Assembly (NCBI RefSeq): GCF_901933205.1
Contig: NC_044582.1
Location: 17,707,820-17,771,819 of the forward strand
Length of the DNA stretch: 64,000 bases
Source: Camarhynchus parvulus
Lineage: Eukaryota > Chordata > Aves > Passeriformes > Thraupidae
Reading direction: 5' to 3'
Part shown: piece by piece, positions 23,305 through 34,518 of the stretch
Numbering within the stretch: the stretch's first letter is position 1
Layout of the letters: every line of letters begins with the position of its first letter
Made by a program: the position numbers and the translations under genes
Notes under the pieces: generated by a model
What the model was told of the DNA's origin: nothing
The model's input: only the letters and a program-made list of their open reading frames with translations
Databases searched by the model: none

Positions 23305-25554
23305 TGTGCCAGTGCCATGAACATCCTTCCTGTGCCATGGCACCAGCAGCAGCAACATCCTCAAAATACCCAGAGGCTGCATCATTTATGAATTAAATAA
23401 TAGATAATGGCTAGAAATGCAGACTCAGAAAACGTCCTTTCATCCTTACTCAGAGTTTGGAGTACACACACACACTCAGATGTTCACACGTGGAGATAGA
23501 AAAGCATTTTTTCTGATGGCAGGAGTTTTCTGTCTCCGCCGACAGCATAAAAAGCCAAAATAATTCAGCATCAGGTTGGAATAGATCTGGTGTGAGCAGC
23601 AATGCATCTGGGGCTGTGATAACATAAACAATCCCAAGCAAAATTTTATTTCTCCAGAGCATCTCCCTATTTAGGCTGCTTTTCCTTATCCTTCCAGGCT
23701 ATGGCCTGCATTCATCTGGAGGTAACTTCTCCAACTCCACAGCACATTTCTGAACTTCACTCAAAAGCCAGGGCTCCTCTGAGTTATTAAACCATTAAAG
23801 GTCTCTGTCACCCCCAATACTGAGGTTACTCATCAAGTGATTAAAGCACTTTAATTGCAGCTGCAGCAGGAAAAACACAGCACCCACTTTGTGAGATCAG
23901 GAGCAATCCCAGGTGGGTTTTACCCATCAGAACCGGGCTGAAGTGTTGCTAATTAAAAGGCAGCTGATGGCAAAGGAACTTCAAATATTGTTCCTAATGC
24001 TATGAAAAGAATGATGGTTGATTCTTCTTTGCACTAAGGAAGTTTGGCTTTCATTTCATTTAAATGTATTAAAAATCCTCCATTGATTTGATTTACCTGA
24101 GTTCCTTTAGGTTTGGAGGCTGAATGTGCTTCCAAGATGGGAAGGACAAATCAAGAGCAATCAATTTGCTCTCAGCAGTCAGCAGCTGCTTTGATCCTGA
24201 AAAACCCTGAAACCAGAGAGTACAAAGTCCCTAAGCATTCCACACACATCCCAAGACTTTTTGACTTAATTCTGCCACACACAAGAGCTGGAAGAACAAT
24301 CCCTGTGCAGAACTGAGCCTTGAGGTGACCTTAACTCCTGCGCTGGACCCACCTGGAGTGAAAGCCTTGGTCTGGTAGAGCATTTCACCTGCCAAGAAAG
24401 GTAATTCCAGCATGGAGCACCCCAACATCATGGAAAAGTCAGAAATTTGACTTCCCTCTAATTTCTGTGGAGCTGCAACTTCAGTGTTGGTTTTTTGGGG
24501 ATTTTTTTTTCAGCTGCTCAATGCCTCAAGCGCATCTAAGAGCTCAGATTTACCAAATCTTGCTTCCAGGAGTAATCTAGAAAAAATATCCCTCATTTTG
24601 GGCTGATCTCCTCTTGAATTTTGTGTCTCCCTTCATGTTTTGTGGAGGGTGACCACTCAGTTATTTGTAACCCCATCAAGCAACACTAATTTAGTAATGA
24701 TGGCTCCTGCTCCAGCTTGTTACATCCTGGATCTGGGCATCCTTAATTAGTTTCCTTATTGCAACCACCAGAATTATTCATGTGCTTATCTGTGTGTCTG
24801 AGCATTTGGCTGTTCAGAAACTTATTTTTAAAATGCTAACCGACAGCTGGAGTTAATGTTACGTGAAAAATATTAATTCAACTGATATTTTCAGTAACTC
24901 TTCACCTCCTGAATTTCTGCATTTGCACTGGGATCATCCAGACCTCGCTTTTTAAGTGCAAGCTACTCTAATAAAAAAGAAAAAAGTGAATTACTCAACA
25001 ATGACATATAAATATGTAAGTGTGCACGTATATAAATATGCATATTTACAAGCTGGTTTTAATAGGCAGTGGAAAGCTGGAATTTGCTGCAGAAACCTTT
25101 GCTGTAGAAACCTTTTTCCTGGAGGAGAGATGTGTTAAAATTCATTCAAGAAATCTTGCTGACAACTTCAGAGAGTTCTATTGCTGCTTCTATTTTCAGC
25201 TGGTTTGTGAAGGATTTATCAGGTTTGTGAAAAGCTAAAGGATGGTGTTGTGCATTGTGTGGTGACAGAATGAATTCAGCCTTCCTGCTGCCATTCAGGC
25301 TCCTGCAGAATGGCACAGAATATTTCAGCTTCATGATGGGATGCTGCTTAGCAGGCAGCACCTGAATTTTGTTTAGAAAATGAAAAAAAGAGTTGTGTCT
25401 TTGAATGAAAACGAGGTGTTGGGGCACACCAAAGTAAAATTGTAATGAATGTTATTAACATCTCTAATATGTCATGGCAAAAAATGCCTGTTTGGTAAAT
25501 AACATCACTTGTGCTTCTGGATTAAAAAAAAATCTCAGAAAAGAGGAAAGAAAT
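23305..25554. other. Unique sequence, nothing recognised
   Basis: A short CA run lies at 23464-23474 and a duplicated GAAACCTTTGCTGTAGAAACC at 25091-25112. No exon or transposon is supported. Confidence 0.45.
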
Positions 25555-25765
25555 AGAATAATAGAATCCCAAAATGGTTTGAGTTGGAAGGGACCTTAAA
25601 GCCCATCCTATTCCAACTATCCATCCTATTCCAACTCCCCGGGACACCTTCCACTGTCCCAGGCTGCTCCAAGCCCTGTCCAGCCTGGCCTTGAGCACTT
25701 CCAGGGATCCAGGGGCAGCCACAGGAAGAATTCTTCCCCAAGAAACTCCACTTTTCATGGGACAG
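25555..25765 (-). mobile_element. CR1 3' fragment, minus
   Basis: AGAATCCCAAAATGGTTTGA then TTGGAAGGGACCTTAAAGCC is the antisense CR1 tail, followed by CACCTTCCACTGTCCCAGGC and TTCCAGGGATCCAGGGGCAG. A 20-bp stretch (CATCCTATTCCAACT) is duplicated at about 25605 and 25622. Confidence 0.92.
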
Positions 25766-27239
25766 AGCTGGGCGGGAGGCCCAGCCTCCCCAGGCTGCCC
25801 CTGCAGGAGCCTGGCTGTGGGTGAGGCTGTGCAAAGAAAATGAGCCAGGTTATTGCAGGTCCCTCAACAAAGCCCTCCCAGAGAAAGAAATAAACCCAAA
25901 CAGCACAAAACCAACTCTTTCCTCCCCAAACCCCAAAAGAAAGTAACCACAGGGCTAAAATCTTATCACCTTTTATAACTCACAATAATTACATTTATGA
26001 TTGGCTTACTTTAATCTTCTTTAGACACGCTAGGAAAACATTTTCTTTTCAAAGTGAACAAAACCCGGAGTTTTAGATTACTTGTATTTATGACAGGAAT
26101 TATGTGATGTGATGTACCAGCAGGAGACAGGATGTGCCAGCCCAGGAGATCTTTTCCCTCTCCTATTTCCCCTTCAGTGTTCCTGTGTTCCTACTTAGGA
26201 GCCTGCTACAATAAAAGTAGTGGTCATAATATGCAATATACTTTTCCAGATTACTTTAATAGTGCCAAAAAGATAACCAGTGAATGATCATAATAAAATA
26301 CATGTAAAGGGGATCACAAATCTCACTGATGCAGAACAGGAAGAATTTATTATCCAAGTGTTGCTAATGACTTTCTGCCTGCCCCTTTGAAAATGGCTCT
26401 GGACTTACCACTATCCCTTGGAAATCCAATTCATAAGTCCACAAGCAGCATGGAATTCCTGTGGGAAATAAAGCACTTTTATTCCAAGGTATTACAGCAC
26501 GTTGATGCTGTTTGTTAGAACATAAACTGCCAGAAACACCCAAATGCAAACAGGGACTGACCTCAGTGTGGGGCTTTAGAAAAACCTGGGGTTAAAGCCA
26601 AAGCTCAGCTCACAGACAGCTCAGGTTAGGAAAAAGCAGATGCAGATGAAATTCCTGATGCAGACCAAGTGCTGCTCCTGGGAGCAGAGCATCCCTTCCC
26701 TGCACAGGGACAGGAGTGGCACTGCTGAGCCCAGCCCTGAGCAGGGCAGGTGCTGAGGCCTGGCAGCAGGGCTGTGCCATCCAGCAGCTGCTGAGAAGGG
26801 ATCATTTTTCCTGAGAGCTCTCTCCAAAGCTTTTCTCCAAGTGCCTGCTCCTCGTGACTGCCTCTGCTCCCATTTCCCTCTGAGTGCTCCTCTCCAGCAC
26901 ACTCAAGTGATCTGCTCTGCCTGGAGCAGGAGAGAAAGCTGCTGAATCCCTAAATACTGCCATAAAAACACAAATTCCTGGTAAGTGACTTTGGAAATAA
27001 CTGGAACTGCCCTTGGATGATCCAAATCCATAGCTCTGCTGAATACTTCTGCTCACTGCAACTGGAAAAAGGTTTCCTGTGCCACCCTGCATTGCCAGGA
27101 TGGATTTTGCTGCCTCGTGGCAAGAGCTGCTCATTCCCTTTCCCTCTTCTCTTTTTTGAAGGAAACCAACCAATCTTAGAGAGCCAGAAGAGAAAACAAG
27201 ACAGGTTTATGAGTGAGAAAAGAATGAGGAGCTCAGAAC
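25766..27239. other. Unique sequence with one exon-like segment
   Basis: No transposon is recognised apart from the flanking CR1 pieces. A plus-strand GTAAGT at 26982 has an acceptor at 26899 but no open frame. The minus candidate at 26409 is listed separately. Confidence 0.35.
26409..26458 (-). other. Possible internal exon (50 nt)
   Basis: The minus strand shows a strong acceptor (GTGCTTTATTTCCCACAG), a 50-base segment with one open frame (IPCCLWTYELDFQGIV, two leading bases) and a strong donor (GTG then GTAAGTCC). The other two frames have stops. The peptide is unidentified and short, so chance is a serious alternative. Confidence 0.22.
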
Positions 27240-27540
27240 TCAGAGAATCCCAGAATGGGATTGGTTTGGAAGGGGTCTAAAAAATGACTCAGTGCCACCC
27301 CTGCCAGAGCAGGGACACCTCCTACTGTCCCAGGCTGCTCCAGCCCCAGTGTCCAGCCTGGCCTTGGGCACTGCCAGGGATCCAGGGCAGCCCCAGATGC
27401 TCTGGGTACCTGTGCCAGGGCTGCCCACCCTCACAGGGATGGAATTTCTTCCCAAAATCCCATCTAACCCTGCCCTTTGTCACGTGGAAGCCGTGCCCCT
27501 TGTCATTCCCATGCTGGGGACCCCAGAATCAAACAGTGCC
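27240..27540 (-). mobile_element. CR1 3' fragment, minus, about 300 bp
   Basis: This is one of the longest CR1 pieces in the window. It starts CAGAGAATCCCAGAATGGGA, then CCCAGGCTGCTCCAGCCCCA, CCTTGGGCACTGCCAGGG, and extends 5'-ward (on the element) to CTTGTCATTCCCATGCTGGG. No reverse-transcriptase coding remains. Confidence 0.92.
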
Positions 27541-28240
27541 TCTTTGGGAAAAAAAAATTCCAAAAACCTTCATGAGAAATCAGAGTAATTACCTCTGAAA
27601 AAAGGAGAAGATTAATTAAGCACAGCTCCTGTAGGTCCTGGGGAATGGGAGGTTGTCAAGGCCAGCCCAGTTGCTGAGACAAGAAGTGAAGGATCAGCCA
27701 CCTGGAACAGCAGCACCGGGACGGCTCCGGAGCAACCTCACGTCTCTCTCTGCTGCAGTTCCCTCAAAATGTGAAAAGGCAAGTGAAAGTGACCTCTGCT
27801 GAACACAAACTTCTTCAACAGCCACAGAATCCCCCTCTCCACAGATCACTTTTAATTGTAGTTTCGTATTTTTTTGTGCAAAGTGCCTGATAAAGAAGAA
27901 ATAGCAGCATCACCATCGAGGATGATTGGATTGCTGGAATGAGAGAAAGAGGAAAAGGAGGGAGGAAATAGCAAGAATTGGCTGATTTGGGATCAATGCT
28001 CAGAAATCAATATGGGTCCATAAATGCTGTCTTGCAATCTCCATAGCTGTATGATTTATCTCCATTATCAGTATGCTGATTTATAAGAAAGCAGGTTAAA
28101 ACTGCCTGTGCTCCTAAAGAAACATTTTCATCGCATCCTTAGCCCTGGACTTTTTTCTCCTTTCCTTTTGAGCTCCAAGATCCCAGCCTGAGTAAAACAC
28201 CATTGTGACTTGAGAGATAAAGAAGCAAAATCTGCAAGAG
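27541..28240. other. Unique sequence between two CR1 pieces
   Basis: At 27761 a good acceptor (CTCTCTCTGCTGCAG) is followed by an open stretch starting FPQNVKRQVKVTSAEHKLLQ, but I find no donor or clean end. I do not call it. Confidence 0.3.
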
Positions 28241-28370
28241 GACCTGCCCAGAGCTGCCCTGGGTCCCCAAGGCCAGGCTGACACTGGGGCGGAGCACCTG
28301 GGACAGTGGCAGTGCCCAAGGCCAGGCTGGATGGTTTTTAAGGTATTTCCAACCCATTCTTGATGGTTTC
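28241..28370 (+). mobile_element. Rearranged CR1 3' fragment, plus
   Basis: CR1 modules are present out of their usual proportions: CCAAGGCCAGGCTG occurs twice (about 28268 and 28316) on either side of GGAGCACCTGGGACAGTGGC, and the block from GGTGTCCCTGCC to the tail is mostly deleted. The end still reads AAGGTATTTCCAACCCATTC. Confidence 0.8.
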
Positions 28371-28470
28371 AAGTTAATGAGCTGAGAAAGAACCCAGACA
28401 TTCCTATTCCAGTTTGATGGCAAAAGACCAATTTTTGTGTTTTCAGCTTTGCTCTTTCTTCCATCTCCAG

Positions 28471-28563
28471 GAATCCAGTGATGAGGATGAAGAGCAAACC
28501 CTGCTGCAGCGACTGAGGGCCTCTCCTACCCGACCTGCTGGATTTGTTATTCCTGCTCTATAG
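28471..28563 (+). CDS. Possible last coding exon, unidentified acidic C-terminus (30 aa)
   Basis: A strong acceptor (TGCTCTTTCTTCCATCTCCAG, ending 28470) is followed by an open frame in phase 0. It starts ESSDEDEEQTLLQRLRASPT, continues RPAGFVIPAL and stops at TAG (28561-28563). A cluster of acidic residues and a basic leucine-rich stretch look protein-like. The other two frames stop early. A canonical AATAAA follows at 28919-28924, giving a plausible 3' UTR of about 360-400 bases. I do not recognise the protein and could not link upstream exons. Known biology supports this layout for a terminal exon, but its identity is unknown and chance cannot be excluded. Confidence 0.42.
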   Translation, partial: ESSDEDEEQTLLQRLRASPTRPAGFVIPAL

Positions 28564-28918
28564 CCTGGGAGGAGTTCAGTCCATTATTAAACATAATTCC
28601 AGCTCTGTCTTGTCAGGATTAATGCAGCTGATGCTGCCTTTGAAAGTCAGGGCACAAGACAAGCACCATTGCTTAAAATCAGGCATCTAAATCCACCTTA
28701 CACACCCAAGTAAGCCAGAGGAGTTCTCAAAATGCTGAGGATCTCTAACATCCACAGCCCCAGGTGATACCCAGCATCTTTAGAAACAGAGAGCTCTGAT
28801 TAGTACCAGAATAGCTGTGAAATGCCTGGTACCCCCACTTGAGTATCTTCTTCAGAGAACTCTGTATTTCATCCCCTGAAATGTTTTCATTTCCTGGAAT
28901 GGCTGTGTTTATTACTTT

Positions 28919-28924
28919 AATAAA
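28919..28924 (+). promoter_or_regulatory. AATAAA poly(A) signal, possible 3' end of the 28.5-kb exon
   Basis: AATAAA lies 356 bases after the stop at 28563. This hexamer is common in AT-rich DNA, so its weight comes only from the candidate exon upstream. Confidence 0.35.
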
Positions 28925-28945
28925 CTGAATTAGGAGATATGGTTA

Positions 28946-30076
28946 TTGGTTTCCTAACTAGGCTGAATTAAGTTTCATTAAAAAATAAAATCCAGGATTC
29001 TAGTTTATACTTGGTATAAATGCACTTAAAATGTTCGAACAACCATACTCCTTTTCCTTTTAATATGCAGATTAAAAAAAATCCTTCCTGCATTAAACCC
29101 AGAGCTACTCTCAACACTTCAAATGGACTAAAATTTAATAAATAAAAATTTTAATTAAAACACCTAGTATCTAATATTTCTGGACTTATTAGGCGCATTT
29201 TTTTTTCTGCTTGCTGTAGACTACAGAACAAGATCTGTAAAATATCCTTATTAAACCAGCAGGGTGATGCTCCAAAATGTCACCTGGTGGTGGTGGTGGC
29301 CACAACCAGGCAGTGACAGGGATGTGGCTGCAATGGCCCAGCAGAGTTAAACCCAGGCAGGACCAGGATGGAGGCAGAGCCATCCATGGTTATCCCTGAG
29401 CAGGGAAAACCCATCCTGAGCCATCCAAAGCCCTCCTGGGATCACCCCTCCTCACCTGGAGAGCAGCAAAGCTGCTGGAGCAAAGCTTTTTTTGGTGGAA
29501 ATCTCACAGGAAGAGTTTCTCCATTGCAGGCAGCCCTCCTGAGATGTGGCTTTGCTCCCACTGAACTCAGACAGGCAAAGCTCCTCTCAGCTTCTCACCT
29601 CCCTCACAGGCCCATCCCAGCTGCATTTATCAATGAATCACTGCATTTATTAATGAAGAATCACTGAAGCACCAGCTAAGTCTTTTAGCTGCACTTTTGT
29701 CCCAGCAAACTGGTGTTCAATTGCCTGAATGAAAAAAAAAAATAACTGTCCCAAAGACAAAACCCCATCAATTCCCGTCACAGAAAGGGTTAAAATGGTA
29801 TTTTAAAGAGCCACAGAGCTGCTTTGGACTCTGGGTGGGTTACTGTGGACTGATTTCCACTTGCAAGGTTTTCAAATGACAGATTATCTCCCACAAAAAC
29901 AATTGTGGAGCTGAGCTGAGGTTCCCTGAGCTGGAAAGTTTTGGTTACCTCTAAATATAACAGCAGATTCACTAATGTTCCACTCATGTCATGAAAATTA
30001 CTGTCTGTTTGTCACAGGGAACCCCTGCAAACTCTTCTTCCACATCCACAATTAAATCACTGCTCTCTCCACTCAC
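28946..30076. other. Unique sequence, nothing recognised
   Basis: AT-rich at 29000-29180, then a GC-richer stretch to 29600. No gene supported. Confidence 0.45.
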
Positions 30077-30096
30077 CTAATCTGAATATTGCAGAG
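30077..30096 (-). other. Possible micro-exon (20 nt)
   Basis: The minus strand has an excellent acceptor (CTCTCTTTTCCTGTATTATAG) and donor (ATTAG then GTGAGTGG) separated by only 20 bases. The length is not a multiple of three. Micro-exons of this size exist in neural genes, but the site pair may be chance. Confidence 0.15.
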
Positions 30097-31307
30097 CTAT
30101 AATACAGGAAAAGAGAGAAAAGCATTAAAAACACTTTGTGTGACAGAAGTTAACAAAAGACGAAATCCTGGAAATGCTTTGAGGGCTTTAGTAAGTCACT
30201 AAATGACCAAAACCAGACTTGGTGCTTAGCACTGGGGAAGTCGAGCTGTGCCAAAGCCCTGTCTGCAAATGCTGAAGGCTTAATGACACAACTGTTCCAT
30301 CCTTTGTCTCATTCTTTGTCTCCTGGCAGCCTTTTCTCTTTTCAGCTCTGTGAAGGGGACACACAATGCAGCTTTAGCTAAGCCACCTTCCTGAGAGCCA
30401 GGAGAGCCAGCCTGAAAATCAGGCACAGGAGTTCAGCCAGAATGCACTTGCACACAGCAGGATGCAGGAAAATTGCTGGTGCTTGTATTTCATACCAAAT
30501 CTCACAACCCTCCTGCACCCCAGTCCAGCCCAAAGCACATTCTGGTGGTTTATCAATAGCCAAAAAAGGTAATTGACACATCCAAAGTGAATAATCTGTC
30601 AGAGAGTGTAGGTTCAGGAATCAGTGTCTAAAAACGCAGATTTTCCTGAGTGTTTGAGCATCTCCAAGGTGCACTTGTGCAGGCAACAGCTCAATGCACA
30701 TTCCCCAGGTGATGTGTGCACAGAGTGCACTGAATGCCAAGGAAATGAGAAGAACAAAATGCTTTTTTGAGGGATGCCTCACATGTGGGGCTGTTTCCTT
30801 CTCCGGGAGGAGGGCAGGACAAAAGCTCCTGGACTGGGGCTGGGCATTTCTGCCTCTTCCCTGCTGCTGCTCTGAGCCTTTCCAGGCCTCATTCCTGGAA
30901 GGGCATTAATGGAAGTGATCAATAATGCTGAGAGGAGCAGCAGTGAAGACTCAAATTCTAACCTCAGGTTTTGGTTCTCACTTCTGTTTTTCACGGAAGT
31001 AACAAGAGGACAGAGCAGGCACCACCAGGCAAGAAAGGAACAGTGAATTAGGAATTAAACCAGAAATAAACCAGGACTGCCCTGTTGCCTCAAACCACCA
31101 TTAATCTTCATGGAGGCAATTATTCAATGGAAATATTGGCCATTGTGGCTCTGTCTCAGAAACAACTCAAGCTCTGTTAAGAGACAACTCAGCTGCACTG
31201 TCCCCACATACTGCAGAAAGTGTATCCTCATCTAATCCAGTGGAAAATCCTGCTAAAATCAACAGGAATTTGGCATAAGGAAATACTACAGCATCTCACA
31301 TCATCAT
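30097..31307. other. Unique sequence, nothing recognised
   Basis: No repeats or supported exons seen. Confidence 0.45.
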
Positions 31308-31533
31308 GCTTGGACTGGATATTAGGAAGAAATTCTTCCCTGGAAGGGTCAGGAGCACCTGGCACAGGTGCCCAGAGCAGCTGGGGCTGCCCCTGGACCC
31401 CTGGCAGTGCCCAAGGCCAGGCTGGACACTGGGGCTGGAGCACCTGGGACAGTGGGAGGTGTCCCTGCCATGGCAGGGGTGGCACTGGGTGGGCTTTAAG
31501 GTCCCTTCCTACCCCAAACCATTCTGGAATCCT
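31308..31533 (+). mobile_element. CR1 3' fragment, plus, well preserved
   Basis: TTGGACTGGATATTAGGAAG, AAATTCTTCCCTGGAAGG, CCAAGGCCAGGCTGGACACT, GGGAGGTGTCCCTGCCATGG and CTTTAAGGTCCCTTCC follow in the standard order, ending CCATTCTGGAATCCT. This copy is among the least diverged here. Confidence 0.94.
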
Positions 31534-31558
31534 GCACAGAACTGGGGTAAATGGTCAG

Positions 31559-31589
31559 TTATAATAAATACTCTGAGTATTTATTATAA
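31559..31589. repeat. Perfect 31-bp AT palindrome
   Basis: Arm TTATAATAAATACTC (31559-31573), one-base centre (31574), arm GAGTATTTATTATAA (31575-31589). All 15 positions pair. It lies 26 bp beyond the CR1 3' end. Confidence 0.95.
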
Positions 31590-32780
31590 TATATATAATA
31601 AAAATAATACTGTGATCATCAGCTCCATACAAACAGAAGAGTAATTAAATGGGCCAAGATGCAGCTCACAGAAGCAAAGTCAAGATCCCAGGTGCTAGAA
31701 AGCAAACGGAGGAAGAAGTGCCAGGGTTTAGATTTTCCATGGCTTGGAGAAGCAGAGCTCCTGGTGGTGTGATGTGTTTCACAGAACTCGCTGGGAGCAG
31801 CACGGCGCAGAGTCAGGCACACGCTGCAATGAGGAGACGGAGGATGTAAAAATAATTAGTCAGGGTTTATGGAGCCCACCAGCGAAACACAGGGAGCTGT
31901 GAAGTTATCAAAGGCTCTGTGCAGGGTATGATAATAGGAAAATGTGGCGTGGCAGATTCAGAGAGAGAAGTGCAGGCCCTCGTAGCACAGCTAATACAAC
32001 TTCATTGCAGTCACTCCTGCATTAGTCACTGTAAACGTGGATAAGGCAGCCCATTTGCACTGTATCAGCACCTGCCTTGTTCATCCTATAAACTGCTCCT
32101 CCAGTCCTGTTCTTAATATATTTTGGAACAAAGAATCCTTGAAAGATGATGGCACTCAGACACTGGTTCCCCTTCAGGTGGGCTCTGAGCACCAAACCCA
32201 CAGAAGTGACTTTGCCCACCGTCATCCTTCCCTTCCCTCAGCATTAAAAATATTCTTCCACATTGCCAGTGGTTTTCATGAGCCAAGATCAGAGAATTCT
32301 GCACTCTGGGGAGGACTTTTGGAGTCACCTGAAACACAACCACCTCCTGTATTGTATCACCTGCAGGTACTGCAGTCACAGAGCACAGAACAGCACCTGC
32401 AGAAAGCTTTGGAGCAAACAGCCATCCCAGGGGAAGCTGCAGACTAATTAAAACCAGTGCTACAAAAAGATGCTGCTGTTCTAACATGTGTTAATGTGAG
32501 CTGGTGCACGGGAGAGCAATAAAAGAAATGTCAAAGGAAGCAGGAATCGTGGAGGAGCCTGAACTGAGGGAGGCACAAACAAGAGTCTGGGGAAGCAGGG
32601 CACAGACTGGAAAACAGAGCTCTCTAAAAATGCAAATATGGGGAAAGGAAGGTGCAGATGGGTCTCTGCCTGGGGGCCAGGGCCTGATCAGTGCTCTGGG
32701 AGACTCATTATCAGAATGGGTGTCACTGCCAAATGTGACATTGGAATCACATATCATCATAATTTAGGACATGGACTCAC
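31590..32780. other. Unique sequence, partly conserved-looking
   Basis: 31850-32060 has a mixed, non-repetitive composition that could be a conserved non-coding element; I cannot test this. Open frames here have no support. Confidence 0.3.
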
Positions 32781-32834
32781 CTGGGTGCATCCACAGCCCA
32801 AGATAACCATTCCTCCAAGATCCTTGTAGCTGTG
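32781..32834 (-). other. Possible internal coding exon (54 nt, phase 0-0)
   Basis: On the minus strand the acceptor (TCTCTCCTCTTGCCTATTCCAG) and donor (ACCCAG then GTGAGTCC) are both close to consensus. The 54 bases between them are open in phase 0 and read HSYKDLGGMVILGCGCTQ. It keeps frame at both ends, as does the candidate at 21366-21446 on the same strand, and the two would be compatible in one transcript. The protein is not recognised. Confidence 0.32.
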
Positions 32835-33030
32835 CTGGAATAGGCAAGAGGAGAGAGATTTCCAGCTCCTTCTGCAATCCCCAAATCCTGCCCCAGTGCT
32901 GCTGCTCAGCTCCGTGCCCACCTGAATCAGAGAGGGGCCCTGGAATGCACAATGGACCCCCCGGTCAGCTCAGGGGAAAGGATTTGTTCTGGCTCTGGGG
33001 TCACCAGGGCTCTGGGCAGAGGCTGACCTG

Positions 33031-33292
33031 AAGGCCTGACTTCATTCCCAGTTCCAATCCACAGCCTGACTTTATTCCCAATTCCCATCCACGGTCTGAC
33101 TTCATTCCCAGTTCCCATCCATGGTCTGACTTCATTCCCAGTTCCCAGCCATGGCCTGACTTCATTCCCAGTTCCCATCCATGGTCTGACTTCATTCCCA
33201 GTTCCCATCCACAGCCTGACTTCATTCCCATCCACTCCCAGCTCCAATCCATGGCCTGATTTCATTCCTACCCACTCCCAGTTCCAATCCAC
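33031..33292. repeat. 30-bp minisatellite, about 8-9 units
   Basis: The unit carries CCTGACTTCATTCCCAGTTC and recurs exactly every 30 bp from 33031 to about 33225, then with length changes to 33292. Because 30 is a multiple of three, minus-strand frames stay open and give a 10-residue peptide repeat (MGTGNEVRPW). This is not evidence of coding. Confidence 0.95.
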
Positions 33293-34183
33293 GAGGACAG
33301 AGAGCAGAGCTGGATCTCTGCTGGCACAAAGTCACCTGGGTTCCATCAGTGCCCTGCAAACTGAAGCCTGAGGAGAACCCAACCCTTCTCCAAAAGGAAC
33401 AAAGGATTGGGAGTTCAATTTCCCTTCCTGTGTTCAGCCTCCTGGAGAAATGCAAAAAATTAAAATCCCAAGTGCTGGAAACTGGGCAACAAGAAGTGTC
33501 TCTGAGAGCTCTGTGAGAAATCCTTCCCCATCTGGTCGGGCTTCAGCTAATTAACTGACATGGTTGCAAATGAGCAGCAGCTAATTGGAGCTCTCTGTTC
33601 TGCCTTTCCCTGCTAGGAATGGGATGGATTCCACACGACCAACGGTTCAACATTTTCCAAGTAATCTCCACTCTGTGCTGGGCCAGCCTCCCAACAACTT
33701 GTGCACATCCTCACCTTGGATGGGAATCCAAAGAGCATCACTGGAATGGGGAGTTGTTATGGGGAAGCATCAGGCAGATGTGTGCAGGCTCCAGTTCCAA
33801 GGATATTTTGGAAAACAAGCCACCTGCAGGCAATCAGGGGCCAGCTGAGTCCCAGCCATGACTTCTCCCTGCAGCCAAGAGAACTCTCTGAGCCAGCCCA
33901 CGGAACCTGGAGGCACACAGGCCATGCTTGGTGCACTTTGCAGGAGAATTGCAATGCGGAAGAAGTGATTCTGTGGGTCTCCAGCAGCTGATGTGTGCCA
34001 GATCTTCAAATCTGAAGTCCTAGAAAGTTAAAAAAAAAAATGCACTAGGTTTTCCTGCTCCAGCCTGTGCTAGCATTCCTTCCCTGAGCTCCCAGCCTCT
34101 TTTCCAGTGAGGTTATTTGACATTATTCACCCAAACACCACGAACAGCTTTATAACAGCAAGAAATCCCTTAAATACTCTCCA
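33293..34183. other. Unique sequence, nothing recognised
   Basis: Several overlapping open frames at 33585-34009 on both strands, none with motifs or splice context. Confidence 0.4.
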
Positions 34184-34293
34184 CATCACAGAATTACAGA
34201 ATGCTCTGGGTTGGAAGGGACCTTAAAGATCACCTAATTCCAACCCCCAGCCAGGGACAGGAACACCTTCCACTATTCTAGGTCCAACCTTGT
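34184..34293 (-). mobile_element. CR1 3' fragment, minus
   Basis: ATCACAGAATTACAGAATGC, GGGTTGGAAGGGACCTTAAA and GATCACCTAATTCCAACCCC are the antisense CR1 tail; it breaks off after TTCCACTATTCTAGG. Confidence 0.9.
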
Positions 34294-34367
34294 ACAATGG
34301 TCCTTCTGTACCCTTGTACAGAACCAGTGGAGCAGGTCAAACTGGGACCAGTGGTGTCCCTGTCCTA

Positions 34368-34518
34368 TTGTGGTCATTGCCCACCGATGGTTTAAACACC
34401 TCAAACACAAAGAAGCAAACAGAAATCCCCTCCCCAAACACCCAGGTGAGCAAAATTATTTGCAAAAATACTCGGAGTAACTCAAGAACCACAATGCTCC
34501 AAAGAACAGGCCAGATGT
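34368..34518 (+). repeat. Dispersed repeat, copy A (uninterrupted)
   Basis: About 150 bp from TTGTGGTCATTGCCCAC through GATGGTTTAAACACC, GCAAAATTATTTGCAAAAAT and CAATGCTCCAAAG match the sequence around 37822-37847 plus 38307-38437, roughly 85-90% by eye. Copy A lacks the LTR that splits copy B and so represents the empty arrangement. Confidence 0.85.

Noticed and set aside
26899..26982. Plus-strand acceptor plus GTAAGT donor
   Set aside because: All three frames contain stops.
32927..33292. 121-codon minus frame with MGTGNEVRPW-like repeats
   Set aside because: Product of a 30-bp repeat whose period is a multiple of three.
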